Assembly: GCA_910577115.1 (NCBI GenBank)
Contig: CAJTMC010000038.1
Location: 1-38,417 of the forward strand
From: an uncultured Lachnospiraceae bacterium
GTDB lineage: Bacteria > Bacillota > Clostridia > Lachnospirales > Lachnospiraceae
Length of the DNA stretch: 38,417 bases
Direction: 5' to 3'
In this document: in pieces, positions 1-8,835 of the stretch
Numbering within the stretch: the first letter of the stretch is position 1
How the letters are laid out: each line of letters starts with the position of its first letter
The notes under the pieces: generated by a model
The model's input: only the letters and a program-made list of their open reading frames with translations
The model's database searches: none
What the model was told of the DNA's origin: nothing
Translations under genes and position numbers: made by a program

Positions 1-138
1 GGAATTATTTTCTGATTTCAAGAGTAGTATTTTCGCTCTGATATAGGTTCTTGCCTCAACAGTGCTCTGGCGAAGGATACTCTCTAAAGCTTCTTTATCA
101 TCTTGTGTAAGGTTAATGGATTTTATTGAATTTGGCAT
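1..138 (-). CDS. IS630-family transposase, N-terminal part (runs off the left edge)
   Basis: Only the first 46 codons are inside the window. The start is the ATG at 138-136, preceded by a good GAGGAGG ribosome binding site (about 143-152). The peptide begins MPNSIKSINLTQDDKEALES and continues with VEARTYIRAKILLLKSE. A short 'LT..D...L' segment followed by arginine-rich 'R...RAKILLL' is typical of the N-terminal helix-turn-helix of IS630/Tc1-like transposases (established family pattern). The catalytic DDE domain would lie outside the window, so intactness cannot be judged. I could not identify the element's terminal inverted repeat with confidence; it should lie between 139 and 212. Confidence 0.6.
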   Translation of the reverse strand, partial: MPNSIKSINLTQDDKEALESILRQSTVEARTYIRAKILLLKSENNS

Positions 139-212
139 AATACGACCTCCTCTGCTGAGTCTATTGTACCACAATGAAAAACATAAGTCTAATTAAATTT
201 GATTATACTAGA

Positions 213-659
213 TTAAGATAAACTTGAATAAATCCCCGCAATCTGCCCTGCCTTTTCGGAGAAATTTTGTTTCAGATACATTAAGTACTGCAGCGTGCTT
301 CCCTCGTAAGGCTGTATATCTCCTAGCAGCCCGACTTCATAGCAATTGCGGATTACATTGATAATACAATTCTCCGTATGGTCTTCTTTGCAGTCTTTGC
401 ATTCTTTTAAAATATGTGCAATTGCTGTCTCCAGTTCCACTTCGTCGAATACCTTAAAATCCATCGTAGGAATGTTGCGCACCCCGCTTGGAACGTTCTT
501 TTTCGGTGTTTTTTTAAAGTCCTCGATGCACCGTTTCGCATAGCCTATAACACAATGGATACCTTGGCACTCACTGCACAAGTCTTCGCTTCTGCAGCAG
601 TTTTCTAAATCCGTCTCAATTAATTCTGCGTTTAATCCTTTCTTGTGTTCTCCTGACAT
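213..659 (-). CDS. Cysteine-rich conserved hypothetical protein, 148 aa
   Basis: I do not recognise the family. The start ATG (659-657) has a strong GGAGGTAACAT ribosome binding site just upstream. The protein is soluble, without signal peptide or membrane segment, and has ten cysteines in two groups: an N-terminal cluster (C21, C22, C28, C31, C36, C44) and a second one (C87, C90, C98, C106). The CxxC spacings at 28/31 and 87/90 are compatible with zinc or iron-sulfur binding, but this is inference. The central segment is lysine-rich and the C-terminus is hydrophobic and helical. It lies downstream of the SprA-like gene on the same strand, separated by that gene's terminator, so it is probably transcribed separately. 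Confidence 0.6.
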   Translation of the reverse strand: MSGEHKKGLNAELIETDLENCCRSEDLCSECQGIHCVIGYAKRCIEDFKKTPKKNVPSGVRNIPTMDFKVFDEVELETAIAHILKECKDCKEDHTENCIINVIRNCYEVGLLGDIQPYEGSTLQYLMYLKQNFSEKAGQIAGIYSSLS

Positions 660-693
660 ATGTTACCTCCTGTAAAATGTTTTTCTCATAGAA

Positions 694-728
694 AACCCCA
701 ATTCCAAAGCACATAAGGAATTGGGGTT
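694..728 (-). terminator. Intrinsic terminator behind the SprA-like gene
   Basis: Perfect 12-bp stem AACCCCAATTCC / GGAATTGGGGTT with an 11-nt loop, immediately after the stop of the leftward gene ending at 735. On the minus strand it is followed by a short T-rich run (TTTTC). Confidence 0.75.
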
Positions 729-734
729 CATAAA

Positions 735-1259
735 TTATGCGGCATAATCTACATTTGCGCCACGCATATTGATTGCATCAAGCGCTTTTTGGTTTTTCGT
801 GTACGGATTATCCTCATTTTTGTATTGAATTGCAGTTTTTGTAAGACCACCCGAAACATACGTACGACCACACTCCGGACAAATGGAAGATTGAAGCGTA
901 ACAGACGCATTAACCACTTTACCGTTGTCTTTCGCAGCTTTCTTATAAGCATTGGAAACATGCTCATTCTCATGTGCGCGTACTTTAGATGCGGCAGATT
1001 CCGGCGAAATGTGCGCTGCTGCTTTAAAAGAAACATTGCCTTCGTCAGAGCCGTCCTGATATTTGCGGTTTTTACAGGTATCGCAGTCCTCCGGTGAAGA
1101 CTTGCGGCCGGGCTTTTTGATTTCGTCCGGATTGGCGCTTTTTTTCTCGCCCTCAACACCTGAAATGGCACTGATATCTTGTGCTTGTGAAGTTCTTCCA
1201 AATGGACTTGTGTATAGCGAATTGTATGGCTGATATCCTGAAACACTTCCTATCATCAT
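735..1259 (-). CDS. SprA-like putative metalloprotease-family protein with HExxH motif, 174 aa
   Basis: Start chosen at the ATG of 1259-1257 because AGGGAGG lies 7 nt upstream (complement of 1267-1273); the 25-codon upstream extension has no ribosome binding site. The protein starts MMIGSVSGYQ, has a low-complexity N-terminal third, then 'HISPESAASKVRAHENEHV' with H96-E97-x-x-H100. The combination of a 'SxAAxxVRAHExxH' helix and a short surrounding domain fits the SprA-related family of putative zinc metallopeptidases (family knowledge; activity unproven). Two CxxC pairs (C59/C62 and C127/C130, the latter in a SICPECGRTYVSGG loop) could form a zinc knuckle. No signal peptide is visible. Role unknown. 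Confidence 0.65.
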   Translation of the reverse strand: MMIGSVSGYQPYNSLYTSPFGRTSQAQDISAISGVEGEKKSANPDEIKKPGRKSSPEDCDTCKNRKYQDGSDEGNVSFKAAAHISPESAASKVRAHENEHVSNAYKKAAKDNGKVVNASVTLQSSICPECGRTYVSGGLTKTAIQYKNEDNPYTKNQKALDAINMRGANVDYAA

Positions 1260-1437
1260 ATGAAAACCTCCCTGTCGTTTAATGATGAAAAGCTCATTAT
1301 CCATGAGAACTAATATATAAGCAGAGTATATCATAGCGAATATACGAAAAGCAATAGTTTAGGAGTGAAATTAGTATAAAATCATGTTATTATTAGACGG
1401 GAAGTTTCCATAATATAGCAGGAGGGTTCACATAAAG

Positions 1438-1974
1438 ATGAATATAACAATACGAACAGCAGTTCCTGATGACGCGGAGCAGATTTTGGAGATTTATGCA
1501 CCATATGTCAGGGATACGGCAATCAGCTTTGAATATGAGATTCCGACAATGGAAGAATTTTCTGCCCGCATAGAGAATACCTTAAAAAAGTATCCTTATT
1601 TTGTAGCGGAATCAGGGAAGGAAATTGTCGGATATTCTTATGCGGGAGCATTTAAAGTACAGGCGGCATACAATCGGGCAGTTGAGACTTCTATTTATGT
1701 CAAAATGGGAAAGAGGCATGCGGGAATAGGTGCGAAACTGTACGAGCGCCTTGAGGAAGCGCTAAAGGTTCAGGGAATATTAAATCTAAATGCGTGCATT
1801 GCCTATACGAATACATTTGATCCGCACTTGACGAATGATAGTGTGATGTTTCATGAAAGGCTTGGATATCAAATGGTAGCGCATTTTCATAAATGCGGAT
1901 ATAAATTTCAACATTGGTACGATATGGTGTGGATGGAGAAGCTAATCGGTGAACATGTTGAAAATAATTGTTAA
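1438..1974 (+). CDS. GNAT N-acetyltransferase, phosphinothricin-acetyltransferase-like
   Basis: 178-aa GNAT-fold protein that would transfer an acetyl group from acetyl-CoA to an amine substrate in the cytoplasm. The N-terminus 'IRTAVPDDAEQILEIYAPYV' followed by 'TAISFEYEIPTMEEF' is the signature start of the Pat/Bar-like subgroup (methionine sulfoximine / phosphinothricin acetyltransferases). The acetyl-CoA loop is around residues 92-105 (KRHAGIGAKLYERL, a slightly degenerate Q/RxxGxG/A), and the C-terminus 'FHERLGYQMVAHFHKCGYKFQHWYDMVWMEK' is also typical. AGGAGGG at about 1421-1427 is the ribosome binding site. The gene stands alone. The true substrate cannot be read from sequence, and resistance should not be assumed. 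Confidence 0.85.
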   Translation: MNITIRTAVPDDAEQILEIYAPYVRDTAISFEYEIPTMEEFSARIENTLKKYPYFVAESGKEIVGYSYAGAFKVQAAYNRAVETSIYVKMGKRHAGIGAKLYERLEEALKVQGILNLNACIAYTNTFDPHLTNDSVMFHERLGYQMVAHFHKCGYKFQHWYDMVWMEKLIGEHVENNC

Positions 1975-1979
1975 ACCTA

Positions 1980-2008
1980 TTTAATTTTTGTGGAAAAAGC
2001 AGTATAAT
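1980..2008 (+). promoter_or_regulatory. Probable promoter of the 2199-aa surface protein gene
   Basis: TATAAT at 2003-2008 with a weak TTTAAT at 1980-1985, spacer 17. The leader then contains a hairpin (GCGCA at 2058-2062 with TGCGC at 2093-2097, inner GCCG/CGGC) before the ATG at 2117. Confidence 0.45.
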
Positions 2009-2116
2009 AATTACCAAAATGTGGAAAAAAATTAAAAATCCACCAAGCATAGTTTAGCGCAGCTGTCTGCCGAAAATCCGGCTGCTGTCTTTGCGCAATC
2101 AGAAAGGGGAAATTAA

Positions 2117-5100
2117 ATGTTTTACAGGGGGTTGGCAATACTATTATGCAGCTGTCTAATAGCAGGCAGTATACCACAAGCTGCCGTTGCAAAAGAACCT
2201 GTGCAAACAGAGATCACAGGCACGGGAATAAATCACCTGAATGATGAAGGGGACGGAGAAGAAAAGAAGGAAGAGGATAAAAAGGAAGAAGAACCGAAAC
2301 CGGAGCCGGAGCCGGAACCAAAGCCGGAACCGGAACCGGAGCCAAAACCGGAACCGGAACCGGAGCCAAAGCCGGAACCGGAACCAGAACCACAGCCGAA
2401 ACCATCGGAAACGAAGACAGAGGAAAAACCGGAAGTCGGTGATACGCCACAGCCGACGGATACGCCGCCTGAAACACCGTCTGAGACGTCTGAGAGTCCG
2501 GAAGGGCCGACACAGACGCAAACACAGGTTCCATCTGAGACAGAAACCCAGATCAAAACGGATAATCCGGCGCAGACAGAAACAGAGGAATGTCCTGAAA
2601 CGCCCTCCCAAACGCAGATGGAAACACAGACAGAGGAAAAATCGGAGCCAAAGTCTGAGGAGGAGAGCAAAACTCAGGAGTCAGGCAAGGTTGAGGAGTC
2701 AAAAAAGGAAAAAGAAAGCAAGACAGAACGGGCTAGTATTATAGAATCGTCTTCAGAGGAAGAATCGTCTTCGGAGGAAATGAGCGCGGAGTCTGAGGAA
2801 GAAAAAAACAGCAAAACAATTAAAACGGGACAAATTACAGATATTACACTAAAGTCTTCAAGCGCAAAAGAGCAGCTTTTTAAGTTTACGGCCCCCAGTG
2901 CGGGCTATTACAATTTTTTTGTGGACGGCGCGGACGTAAACAGTGTCAAAAATACAATTTACGACAGTTCCGGTAATAAAAAACAATTAAAACAAAGAAC
3001 TTATCAAGACAAAGTAAGATACCTTCTTTTCTATATGGAAAAAGGTCAGACCGTTTATCCGGCAGTCTGTCTGGACGGTGATGCAAAGACCGGAAAAAGC
3101 GTCAAGTTTGGTGTAAAAAAAGCAGTTGTGGCATCTGTCCAAGAAACGGATGGCGGATATACGGCAACGGCATCTTCGCTTAAGGCAAATATTGGATGGA
3201 AACCGGCAAGCCGTACACTTACAACGGATCTTACAATCAGTGGAAGTTCAGAAACGGGAACGAATGAAAGCTATCTATGGCAGATTGTTTACGGCAATAG
3301 TGAGGTAGGCTATACCTATACGGAGGAAACCGTAAGTACAAACGCAAAAAAGGAAAAAAGCATCAACGGGCTGACTTCTTCACAGGAATACAGTTTTACC
3401 ATGTATCTTTTAAACAGCAGCACAAAGGCACTCGAAGCAGTGCTTGTTTCTGATTCCGATGCAATCAGGCTGAAAACAGGCGCATCGAAGGAAAACGTAG
3501 TTATTAGAAACATGCATTCCACCTATGACAGCATTACGATTGACATTGAAGCCGTTGACCCTGTGACAAGAATCAACTATGGTCCGCTTGCAGAATATGA
3601 AAAAGAGGTCAGTATTCAGAAATATATCAGCGGATTAGGGCAGGTTAGTGTCTCCGGTCTTGAGCCGGCGACTACATACTATTTTGAGTTTTATAATGCG
3701 AGCGGTGTCGTTACGGCATACACCACTGTGGACACAAAAGAGTATCCGGCAAAGGTAAATTATAGTATCAAGGCGGAAGGTCCCGACAGCATTTCCATAC
3801 AGGCGGACATTACTTCATACGATGGCACAATACCGTCCTCTTTCAATTTATGTTATGAGATTTTGGACGAATCCGGAAAAACACTTGTAACCGGTATGGA
3901 AAAGACGGACACAAAGGGACTTGAAGAATGGCGTATTGAAGCAAAAGCAGATGACTTGGAAGCATCCACAACATACACTGTCAGGGTGTGGATTAATGAA
4001 CCCGGCTACACAGGTCACTTTAAGGAAACGGCAAGGACAGTGACGACCGATAAACCGCCGTTTCCGGCCGACACCCTTAAAGTAAATATTGTTAAAAATA
4101 ACACAAAGTCATACGCTGCGGACTACACCATTACCATAGAGAATTATCTAAAGGCAGCCGGCGGAAAGTTCAAATACAGAATGAAGGACTCGCTTGGTGA
4201 ATACGAGGTAGTGGAAATCAGCGTCCGAAAAGGTAAAACAAAGGGAACCATCACAGGACTTCAGGAGGGTGCGGAATATGAATATGAGGTTCGTATTTCT
4301 GGCGTGGTAAAGCGCGGGACGTTCAAAATAGGAACGGCAGCGATTCAACCCGAGCTTTCTGCGGATACGGGAGCATATGATTCCGTTATTTCCTATCAGG
4401 TAAAACGTGCAGAGCTTAAAAAAGGAACCGCATACAGCGTAAAACTGTATTACTATAATCCTGAGACAAAACTTTACGCGGAGGCAGTACAGGCAGGCAA
4501 AATGAACCTTACAGCTTCTGAAAATTACACCGCGTCTGTGCAGGCGGCTGATTTAATGATGCTTTCACCGGATACACAGTATGGTTTTAAGTGGGAGCTT
4601 TATGCAGGTTCAGCGCTTTCGCAGACCATATACCAGCTGGTGACGACCGAAAAATCCGAAGTCAGCGTTGAAATTACGGCAAATACTGCGGATGCCGTGA
4701 ATTACAATATTGGAATCAATGGCAGAACGGAAAACATTTCAAATGACATTACGCTCTTTACGTATATTTGTGAGGAGGGCGGCGAGTACAGAAGGTATGG
4801 TGACAGCTTTAATCTTTACAAGTCAAAGGACTATAAGACGGAAAACCGCACGCTGGCGCCGCTTGATGACGGAAAGACGTACACGATTTCGTTCCGCGAT
4901 ATTAAGGGCGGCGAGTATGGCACATTTACATTTACTTTTGAGGCAAAAATAGAAGGTGTGATGATGGGCGTCACATCATTGACCGCAGGAGCACACAATT
5001 TTGTCGTGCAGGCGTCAATTGAAGGCGAGACCGATTTTGAGAATCAGTACGCGGTGCTTTTCTTTAAGGAAAAGGAGGAAGAGGACTGGGATATCAGAAG

Positions 5101-8100
5101 CAGTCTCCTCGAAAACGGTCAGACAGCGTGCGGATTTGAGCTTACAAGTTACCTGAGTGATGACTTGAATGCAGACACGATCTATGAGTTTGTAATGGGA
5201 ATCAGTGACGTTGCTTTTCCGAAAACGGCGGACGGACTAAAAGGAACTTATTCGAGCGAGGTGCTGACACAGGCAGATGCGAGGAGTCTTACCAATGTCA
5301 GCGCAAACAGCGGATATTCTTATATTTCCCTGAAGGCAGCATTGACAAACAATCCAATCAATACAACTTCCTATATCTATATATTTTATAAGGAAGCAGA
5401 CGAATGGGAGTGGATTAAGAGCAGTGAATCCTTTATGATAAGTGATACGACAGGGGGGATTTTGACCTTTATAAAGGACCTGAAGGCAGGGACGGAATAC
5501 GATTATATTGTGGCGGTAAGCGACAGCGGCTACAATACCTCATTGTATGAGATTGAGGAGGATATGCGGCAGTCGGGAAGCGTCACTACAAAGAGCGCCG
5601 ATATTGCGCTTGCAATAGCGGCTGACGAGGAGCGCAGTACAGCGGGCAGCGAGCTGCTTTCGGTGGAAGCGGCAGGTATGGAGGGCATGAAATCGCTTAC
5701 GGCAGTACTTACGCTTGCCAGTGAAAACGGAGAACAGAGTTTCGCTCAGGAAGTTGAGCTATCGAAAGAAAACGGATACAGAGCAGAGGTTTGCTTTGAC
5801 GGACTGTCACCGGAAACTGCATATACAGTGACAGGCGCGGAGCTTAAAGTAATGGAAACGATTATCGGTGAGTGCTATGCAGGAACGGTAGCATATCTTT
5901 CCCCCCAATATTCGTTTACGACAAAGAGCGTGCAGCTGCCTGAGAGCATCCGCATTTCTCAGGATCAAATGAATTTATTATATGACACAAGTGTCATTTT
6001 ATCGGCAGAGGCGTCGCCTTCTGATGCGTCATCTGAGGTTATATGGAGCAGCAGCAATGAAGCGGTGGCAACAGTCGATAAGAACGGAAAGGTACATGCG
6101 GCAGCGCAGGGGGAAGCTGTGATTACGGCGGTTTCGGCGTACTCGGAAGAAGTTTACGCACAGTGCAGTGTATGTGTGAAATCATTTGTACTGGCGGAGA
6201 AAAATGCAGATGGAAGTTTGGGCAAAAGTGCATCTGAATGGACACTTTATAAAGGCGATGTCTGCGATGTTGTGCTTTGTGAGGTGCTGCCAGACGGTAC
6301 GTTGACGGAGGTTTCCGATTATGAGATTGTGCCGGATAAGCCGGCGATAGCACAAATATCAGAGGGTGTGCTCACCGGGTTGTGTGTGGGAAGAACAGGC
6401 ATTACGCTGAAAAAGGACGGTATTGAGATTCGCATTAACGTGAGCGTGGAAGCGGTTCCCGAGCGCTTTGAGATTGTCGGGCTTTCTGCAAAAGATGCAA
6501 GATATCCGGCGATAAAGACGGATGAAGTTTATGAGCTTGCGTTAAAGGATGGTATCCGATATGAGATGAATGGGGCATTAATTCCGTCAGGAGACTTTAA
6601 TGCGGAGATGTTTTCTTGGCGTTCGTCGAACACTGGTGTATTGGAAATAAACGACAGGGGTGTCATAACTCCGGTCAGTGCAGGAACGGCGGCGGTTACG
6701 GTGACACCGTCATACGGTATGTTAATGGAAGGACAGGAGGCGGTATTTCAAATTCATGTGAAGCCTGTTCCCGGGAAGAAAACATCGCAGATTTATGTTG
6801 ATGATATGGGAAAGAAAATTAAGCTTGAGAAAATCGCGATTGGCGATTATCTCGGAGCAGGCTGGGAGTGGAAAAATCCGAAAACAGTAATGTATAGGCT
6901 GTCTGAGAATGCACAGCCATACACGTTTGAGACAGTTTATACCGGAGAAGGATTTTATGCTTGTGAGAGCAGTGTAAAGGTATATTACGGAAACGCGCAA
7001 AACGGCGCAGAAACCGGAGCGAAAGCAATAGAAGAAGCAGAAGCCTTAGAAACTGTGTCCAAAACGGAACCGGCTTTTACAGGGCAGCCGGTGAGTGCAG
7101 AAGCGCCCAAAGTGTCTGCCAAGGAGATAACGGTAAATACGGCATACAATTACAGGGACAGCAGAGGCAAAGAACTTTCTGCGGCGCAGTATGGAAGCAT
7201 TGCAATCGAGACAGGTGATGGACAGCATATCAAGAGCGTGGAGCTGACTGACAGCGACGGAACAGGGAAGTCGGCAATTTTCGAGGTCTGTGACTATGGT
7301 GTTCGTGGATACCTTATAAGACCCGCGTCGGAGGAGCTTCCGCAGGGAACTTACAAGTGTGGACTGAAAATTACGACAAACGCTTCAGGGGAGCCGTATT
7401 TTTACCCGATGAAGGTAAAGGTAATTGACAAAAAGCCGAAGCTTTCCGCGGAGATTACAAAGAGCATAAACCTGTTTTATACAGCGGATCGGGGACAGCT
7501 TTCGCTGATGCCTGAAACTGACGGAATGGAAATTGCTTCTATTCAATGGACAGACACGCTTGAAGATGCGGAAAGTGGTTTTGCGATTGCAGCGACTGCG
7601 CAAAAAGCTGAAAACGGGGTAATGTGTTATGATATTTTGCAGAATAATATAGCAGTTTCGGAGGGGACGCTTGTCGATAAGAGAGTGGCGGAAGGCACGC
7701 TTACCGTAATGCTTCAGGGTGTGCGTGAGCCATATGAGTTTGACCTCCATATAAAGACTTGCTATCAAAAGCCCAAATTGAAGCTTACGGATTACAATAC
7801 GGGTGCAGGCAGCAGTAGTGTTTCTGCTGCAAATGGAAATGAGGCGGCAATCAAGGTTTACGACCTGACCCAAAAGAGAATGCTCCGTTACGGCAGCGGC
7901 TCGCAGTATAACTATGACGAGGTACGCTGCGAAAATGATGCGGCGGTCATAAATAAGAATAAAGGCTACTATTCGCTGAGAGTTTCTTACAGTGGAAATG
8001 CAAAACTTGCGTTTGTGTTTGGTGCAAAAGGCTGGCGTGATACAGTGCGGGCGGAGTATACGATTAAGAGCGTAAATCCGTCGGCGGCAGCGGATAAGGA

Positions 8101-8716
8101 CAGTGTTGTGTTCAATATAGCTTATAGCGACAGGACAGAGGTAAACATTTCTCTTAAAAACTGTGCAGGCGAAGCGCAGCTTTCCGATGTGGAGATAAAA
8201 GGCGCGAATAAAAAATCGCAGCAGCTTATGGAGAACAATTCCGTTCAGCTTATTCACGAAGGCAGCAGTGTGATTGTGAGCACTGCAGGAGCAGACCGTA
8301 CGGGCATCTATACTTATAAACTGACACCGTATTATACGGATCAGGCTTCCGGTCAAAAAAAGGCGCTGAATACGCTGACATTGCGCGTGAAGCTGATAAA
8401 GGGTACAGTGAAGGCTGATATGTCTGCAAAACGGTCAGCGGATAATCAAATTAGTATAGAGACCGATTTTTCAAATCTCGGTGATATGCACAAAGTAAAG
8501 GGTGCGCGGCTTGTGGGCGAGTACGGCAGATATTTTACGCTGCAAAGAAGCAGCTACGATATGTCTGTTACAAATCCGGAGCTTATACTCAAAGAAACAC
8601 ATCCGGAGATGCTAAAGCGCGCAAGAGCATATAAAATGGCAGTAATCTATACCATTGAGACCGGTTCCGGCGCGACTTATGAAGTAAAGAGTAAGGAATT
8701 TAAAGTACGGTATTAA
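2117..8716 (+). CDS. Giant secreted multidomain surface protein (Pro/Glu-rich stalk, Fn3-like and Ig-like BIG2 modules), 2199 aa
   Basis: Signal peptide at residues 1-26 (hydrophobic GLAILLCSCLIAGSIPQAAVA, likely cleaved after AVA). Residues about 45-100 are acidic, then a 'PEPEPEPK' tract of four to five 8-residue units encoded by 24-bp repeats (about 2290-2400), then a Ser/Thr/Glu-rich low-complexity region to about residue 235. The bulk is a string of beta-sandwich modules of roughly 90-110 residues, ending in 'L.p.t.Y.f.v' motifs as in fibronectin type III domains. Two BIG2-type Ig-like modules are visible, at about 1274-1352 (VIWSSSNEAVATVDKNGKV) and 1450-1550 (FSWRSSNTGVLEINDRGVI). There is no LPXTG motif, S-layer homology domain or C-terminal membrane anchor, so its attachment is unclear. 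Probably an adhesin or matrix protein (inference). Followed by a strong terminator. Confidence 0.8.
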   Translation: MFYRGLAILLCSCLIAGSIPQAAVAKEPVQTEITGTGINHLNDEGDGEEKKEEDKKEEEPKPEPEPEPKPEPEPEPKPEPEPEPKPEPEPEPQPKPSETKTEEKPEVGDTPQPTDTPPETPSETSESPEGPTQTQTQVPSETETQIKTDNPAQTETEECPETPSQTQMETQTEEKSEPKSEEESKTQESGKVEESKKEKESKTERASIIESSSEEESSSEEMSAESEEEKNSKTIKTGQITDITLKSSSAKEQLFKFTAPSAGYYNFFVDGADVNSVKNTIYDSSGNKKQLKQRTYQDKVRYLLFYMEKGQTVYPAVCLDGDAKTGKSVKFGVKKAVVASVQETDGGYTATASSLKANIGWKPASRTLTTDLTISGSSETGTNESYLWQIVYGNSEVGYTYTEETVSTNAKKEKSINGLTSSQEYSFTMYLLNSSTKALEAVLVSDSDAIRLKTGASKENVVIRNMHSTYDSITIDIEAVDPVTRINYGPLAEYEKEVSIQKYISGLGQVSVSGLEPATTYYFEFYNASGVVTAYTTVDTKEYPAKVNYSIKAEGPDSISIQADITSYDGTIPSSFNLCYEILDESGKTLVTGMEKTDTKGLEEWRIEAKADDLEASTTYTVRVWINEPGYTGHFKETARTVTTDKPPFPADTLKVNIVKNNTKSYAADYTITIENYLKAAGGKFKYRMKDSLGEYEVVEISVRKGKTKGTITGLQEGAEYEYEVRISGVVKRGTFKIGTAAIQPELSADTGAYDSVISYQVKRAELKKGTAYSVKLYYYNPETKLYAEAVQAGKMNLTASENYTASVQAADLMMLSPDTQYGFKWELYAGSALSQTIYQLVTTEKSEVSVEITANTADAVNYNIGINGRTENISNDITLFTYICEEGGEYRRYGDSFNLYKSKDYKTENRTLAPLDDGKTYTISFRDIKGGEYGTFTFTFEAKIEGVMMGVTSLTAGAHNFVVQASIEGETDFENQYAVLFFKEKEEEDWDIRSSLLENGQTACGFELTSYLSDDLNADTIYEFVMGISDVAFPKTADGLKGTYSSEVLTQADARSLTNVSANSGYSYISLKAALTNNPINTTSYIYIFYKEADEWEWIKSSESFMISDTTGGILTFIKDLKAGTEYDYIVAVSDSGYNTSLYEIEEDMRQSGSVTTKSADIALAIAADEERSTAGSELLSVEAAGMEGMKSLTAVLTLASENGEQSFAQEVELSKENGYRAEVCFDGLSPETAYTVTGAELKVMETIIGECYAGTVAYLSPQYSFTTKSVQLPESIRISQDQMNLLYDTSVILSAEASPSDASSEVIWSSSNEAVATVDKNGKVHAAAQGEAVITAVSAYSEEVYAQCSVCVKSFVLAEKNADGSLGKSASEWTLYKGDVCDVVLCEVLPDGTLTEVSDYEIVPDKPAIAQISEGVLTGLCVGRTGITLKKDGIEIRINVSVEAVPERFEIVGLSAKDARYPAIKTDEVYELALKDGIRYEMNGALIPSGDFNAEMFSWRSSNTGVLEINDRGVITPVSAGTAAVTVTPSYGMLMEGQEAVFQIHVKPVPGKKTSQIYVDDMGKKIKLEKIAIGDYLGAGWEWKNPKTVMYRLSENAQPYTFETVYTGEGFYACESSVKVYYGNAQNGAETGAKAIEEAEALETVSKTEPAFTGQPVSAEAPKVSAKEITVNTAYNYRDSRGKELSAAQYGSIAIETGDGQHIKSVELTDSDGTGKSAIFEVCDYGVRGYLIRPASEELPQGTYKCGLKITTNASGEPYFYPMKVKVIDKKPKLSAEITKSINLFYTADRGQLSLMPETDGMEIASIQWTDTLEDAESGFAIAATAQKAENGVMCYDILQNNIAVSEGTLVDKRVAEGTLTVMLQGVREPYEFDLHIKTCYQKPKLKLTDYNTGAGSSSVSAANGNEAAIKVYDLTQKRMLRYGSGSQYNYDEVRCENDAAVINKNKGYYSLRVSYSGNAKLAFVFGAKGWRDTVRAEYTIKSVNPSAAADKDSVVFNIAYSDRTEVNISLKNCAGEAQLSDVEIKGANKKSQQLMENNSVQLIHEGSSVIVSTAGADRTGIYTYKLTPYYTDQASGQKKALNTLTLRVKLIKGTVKADMSAKRSADNQISIETDFSNLGDMHKVKGARLVGEYGRYFTLQRSSYDMSVTNPELILKETHPEMLKRARAYKMAVIYTIETGSGATYEVKSKEFKVRY

Positions 8717-8728
8717 TAATAAGATATG

Positions 8729-8769
8729 AAAAAATGTCAACCTATTTAAAAAATGGGTTGACATTTTTT
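8729..8769 (+). terminator. Intrinsic terminator, possibly also a second BirA-like palindrome
   Basis: Perfect 14-bp stem: AAAAAATGTCAACC (8729-8742) with GGTTGACATTTTTT (8756-8769), 13-nt loop, directly behind the 2199-aa gene. The right arm also supplies the TTGACA -35 box of the bioY promoter. The inner arms TGTCAACC/GGTTGACA resemble the half-sites of the adjacent BirA operator. Confidence 0.8.
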
Positions 8770-8810
8770 GAAGCTAATTGTAAACTATATAAGAAAACTA
8801 GGTTAACATT
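8758..8810 (+). promoter_or_regulatory. bioY promoter with overlapping BirA (biotin repressor) operator
   Basis: Promoter: TTGACA at 8758-8763, 17-nt spacer, TAAACT at 8781-8786. Operator: TTGTAAACT at 8778-8786 and the inverted half-site GGTTAACAT at 8801-8809, spacer 14. This matches the known BirA operator layout (TTGTAAACC, 14-16 nt, GGTTTACAA). The left half-site covers the -10 box, so bound BirA-biotinyl-AMP should block RNA polymerase. The match to the BirA pattern is strong; regulation is inference. Confidence 0.75.
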
Positions 8811-8835
8811 TAAAGCACAGAAGGAGCAATGAAGA

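Noticed and set aside
2156..2744. Several Arg/Ser/Val-rich ORFs in other frames over the Pro/Glu-rich tract
   Set aside because: They are products of the 24-bp repeat read in other frames; low complexity and no gene signals.
7385..8356. 323-aa minus-strand ORF inside the 2199-aa gene
   Set aside because: No ribosome binding site and no recognisable domain; composition is that of an antisense shadow of a repeat-rich coding sequence.
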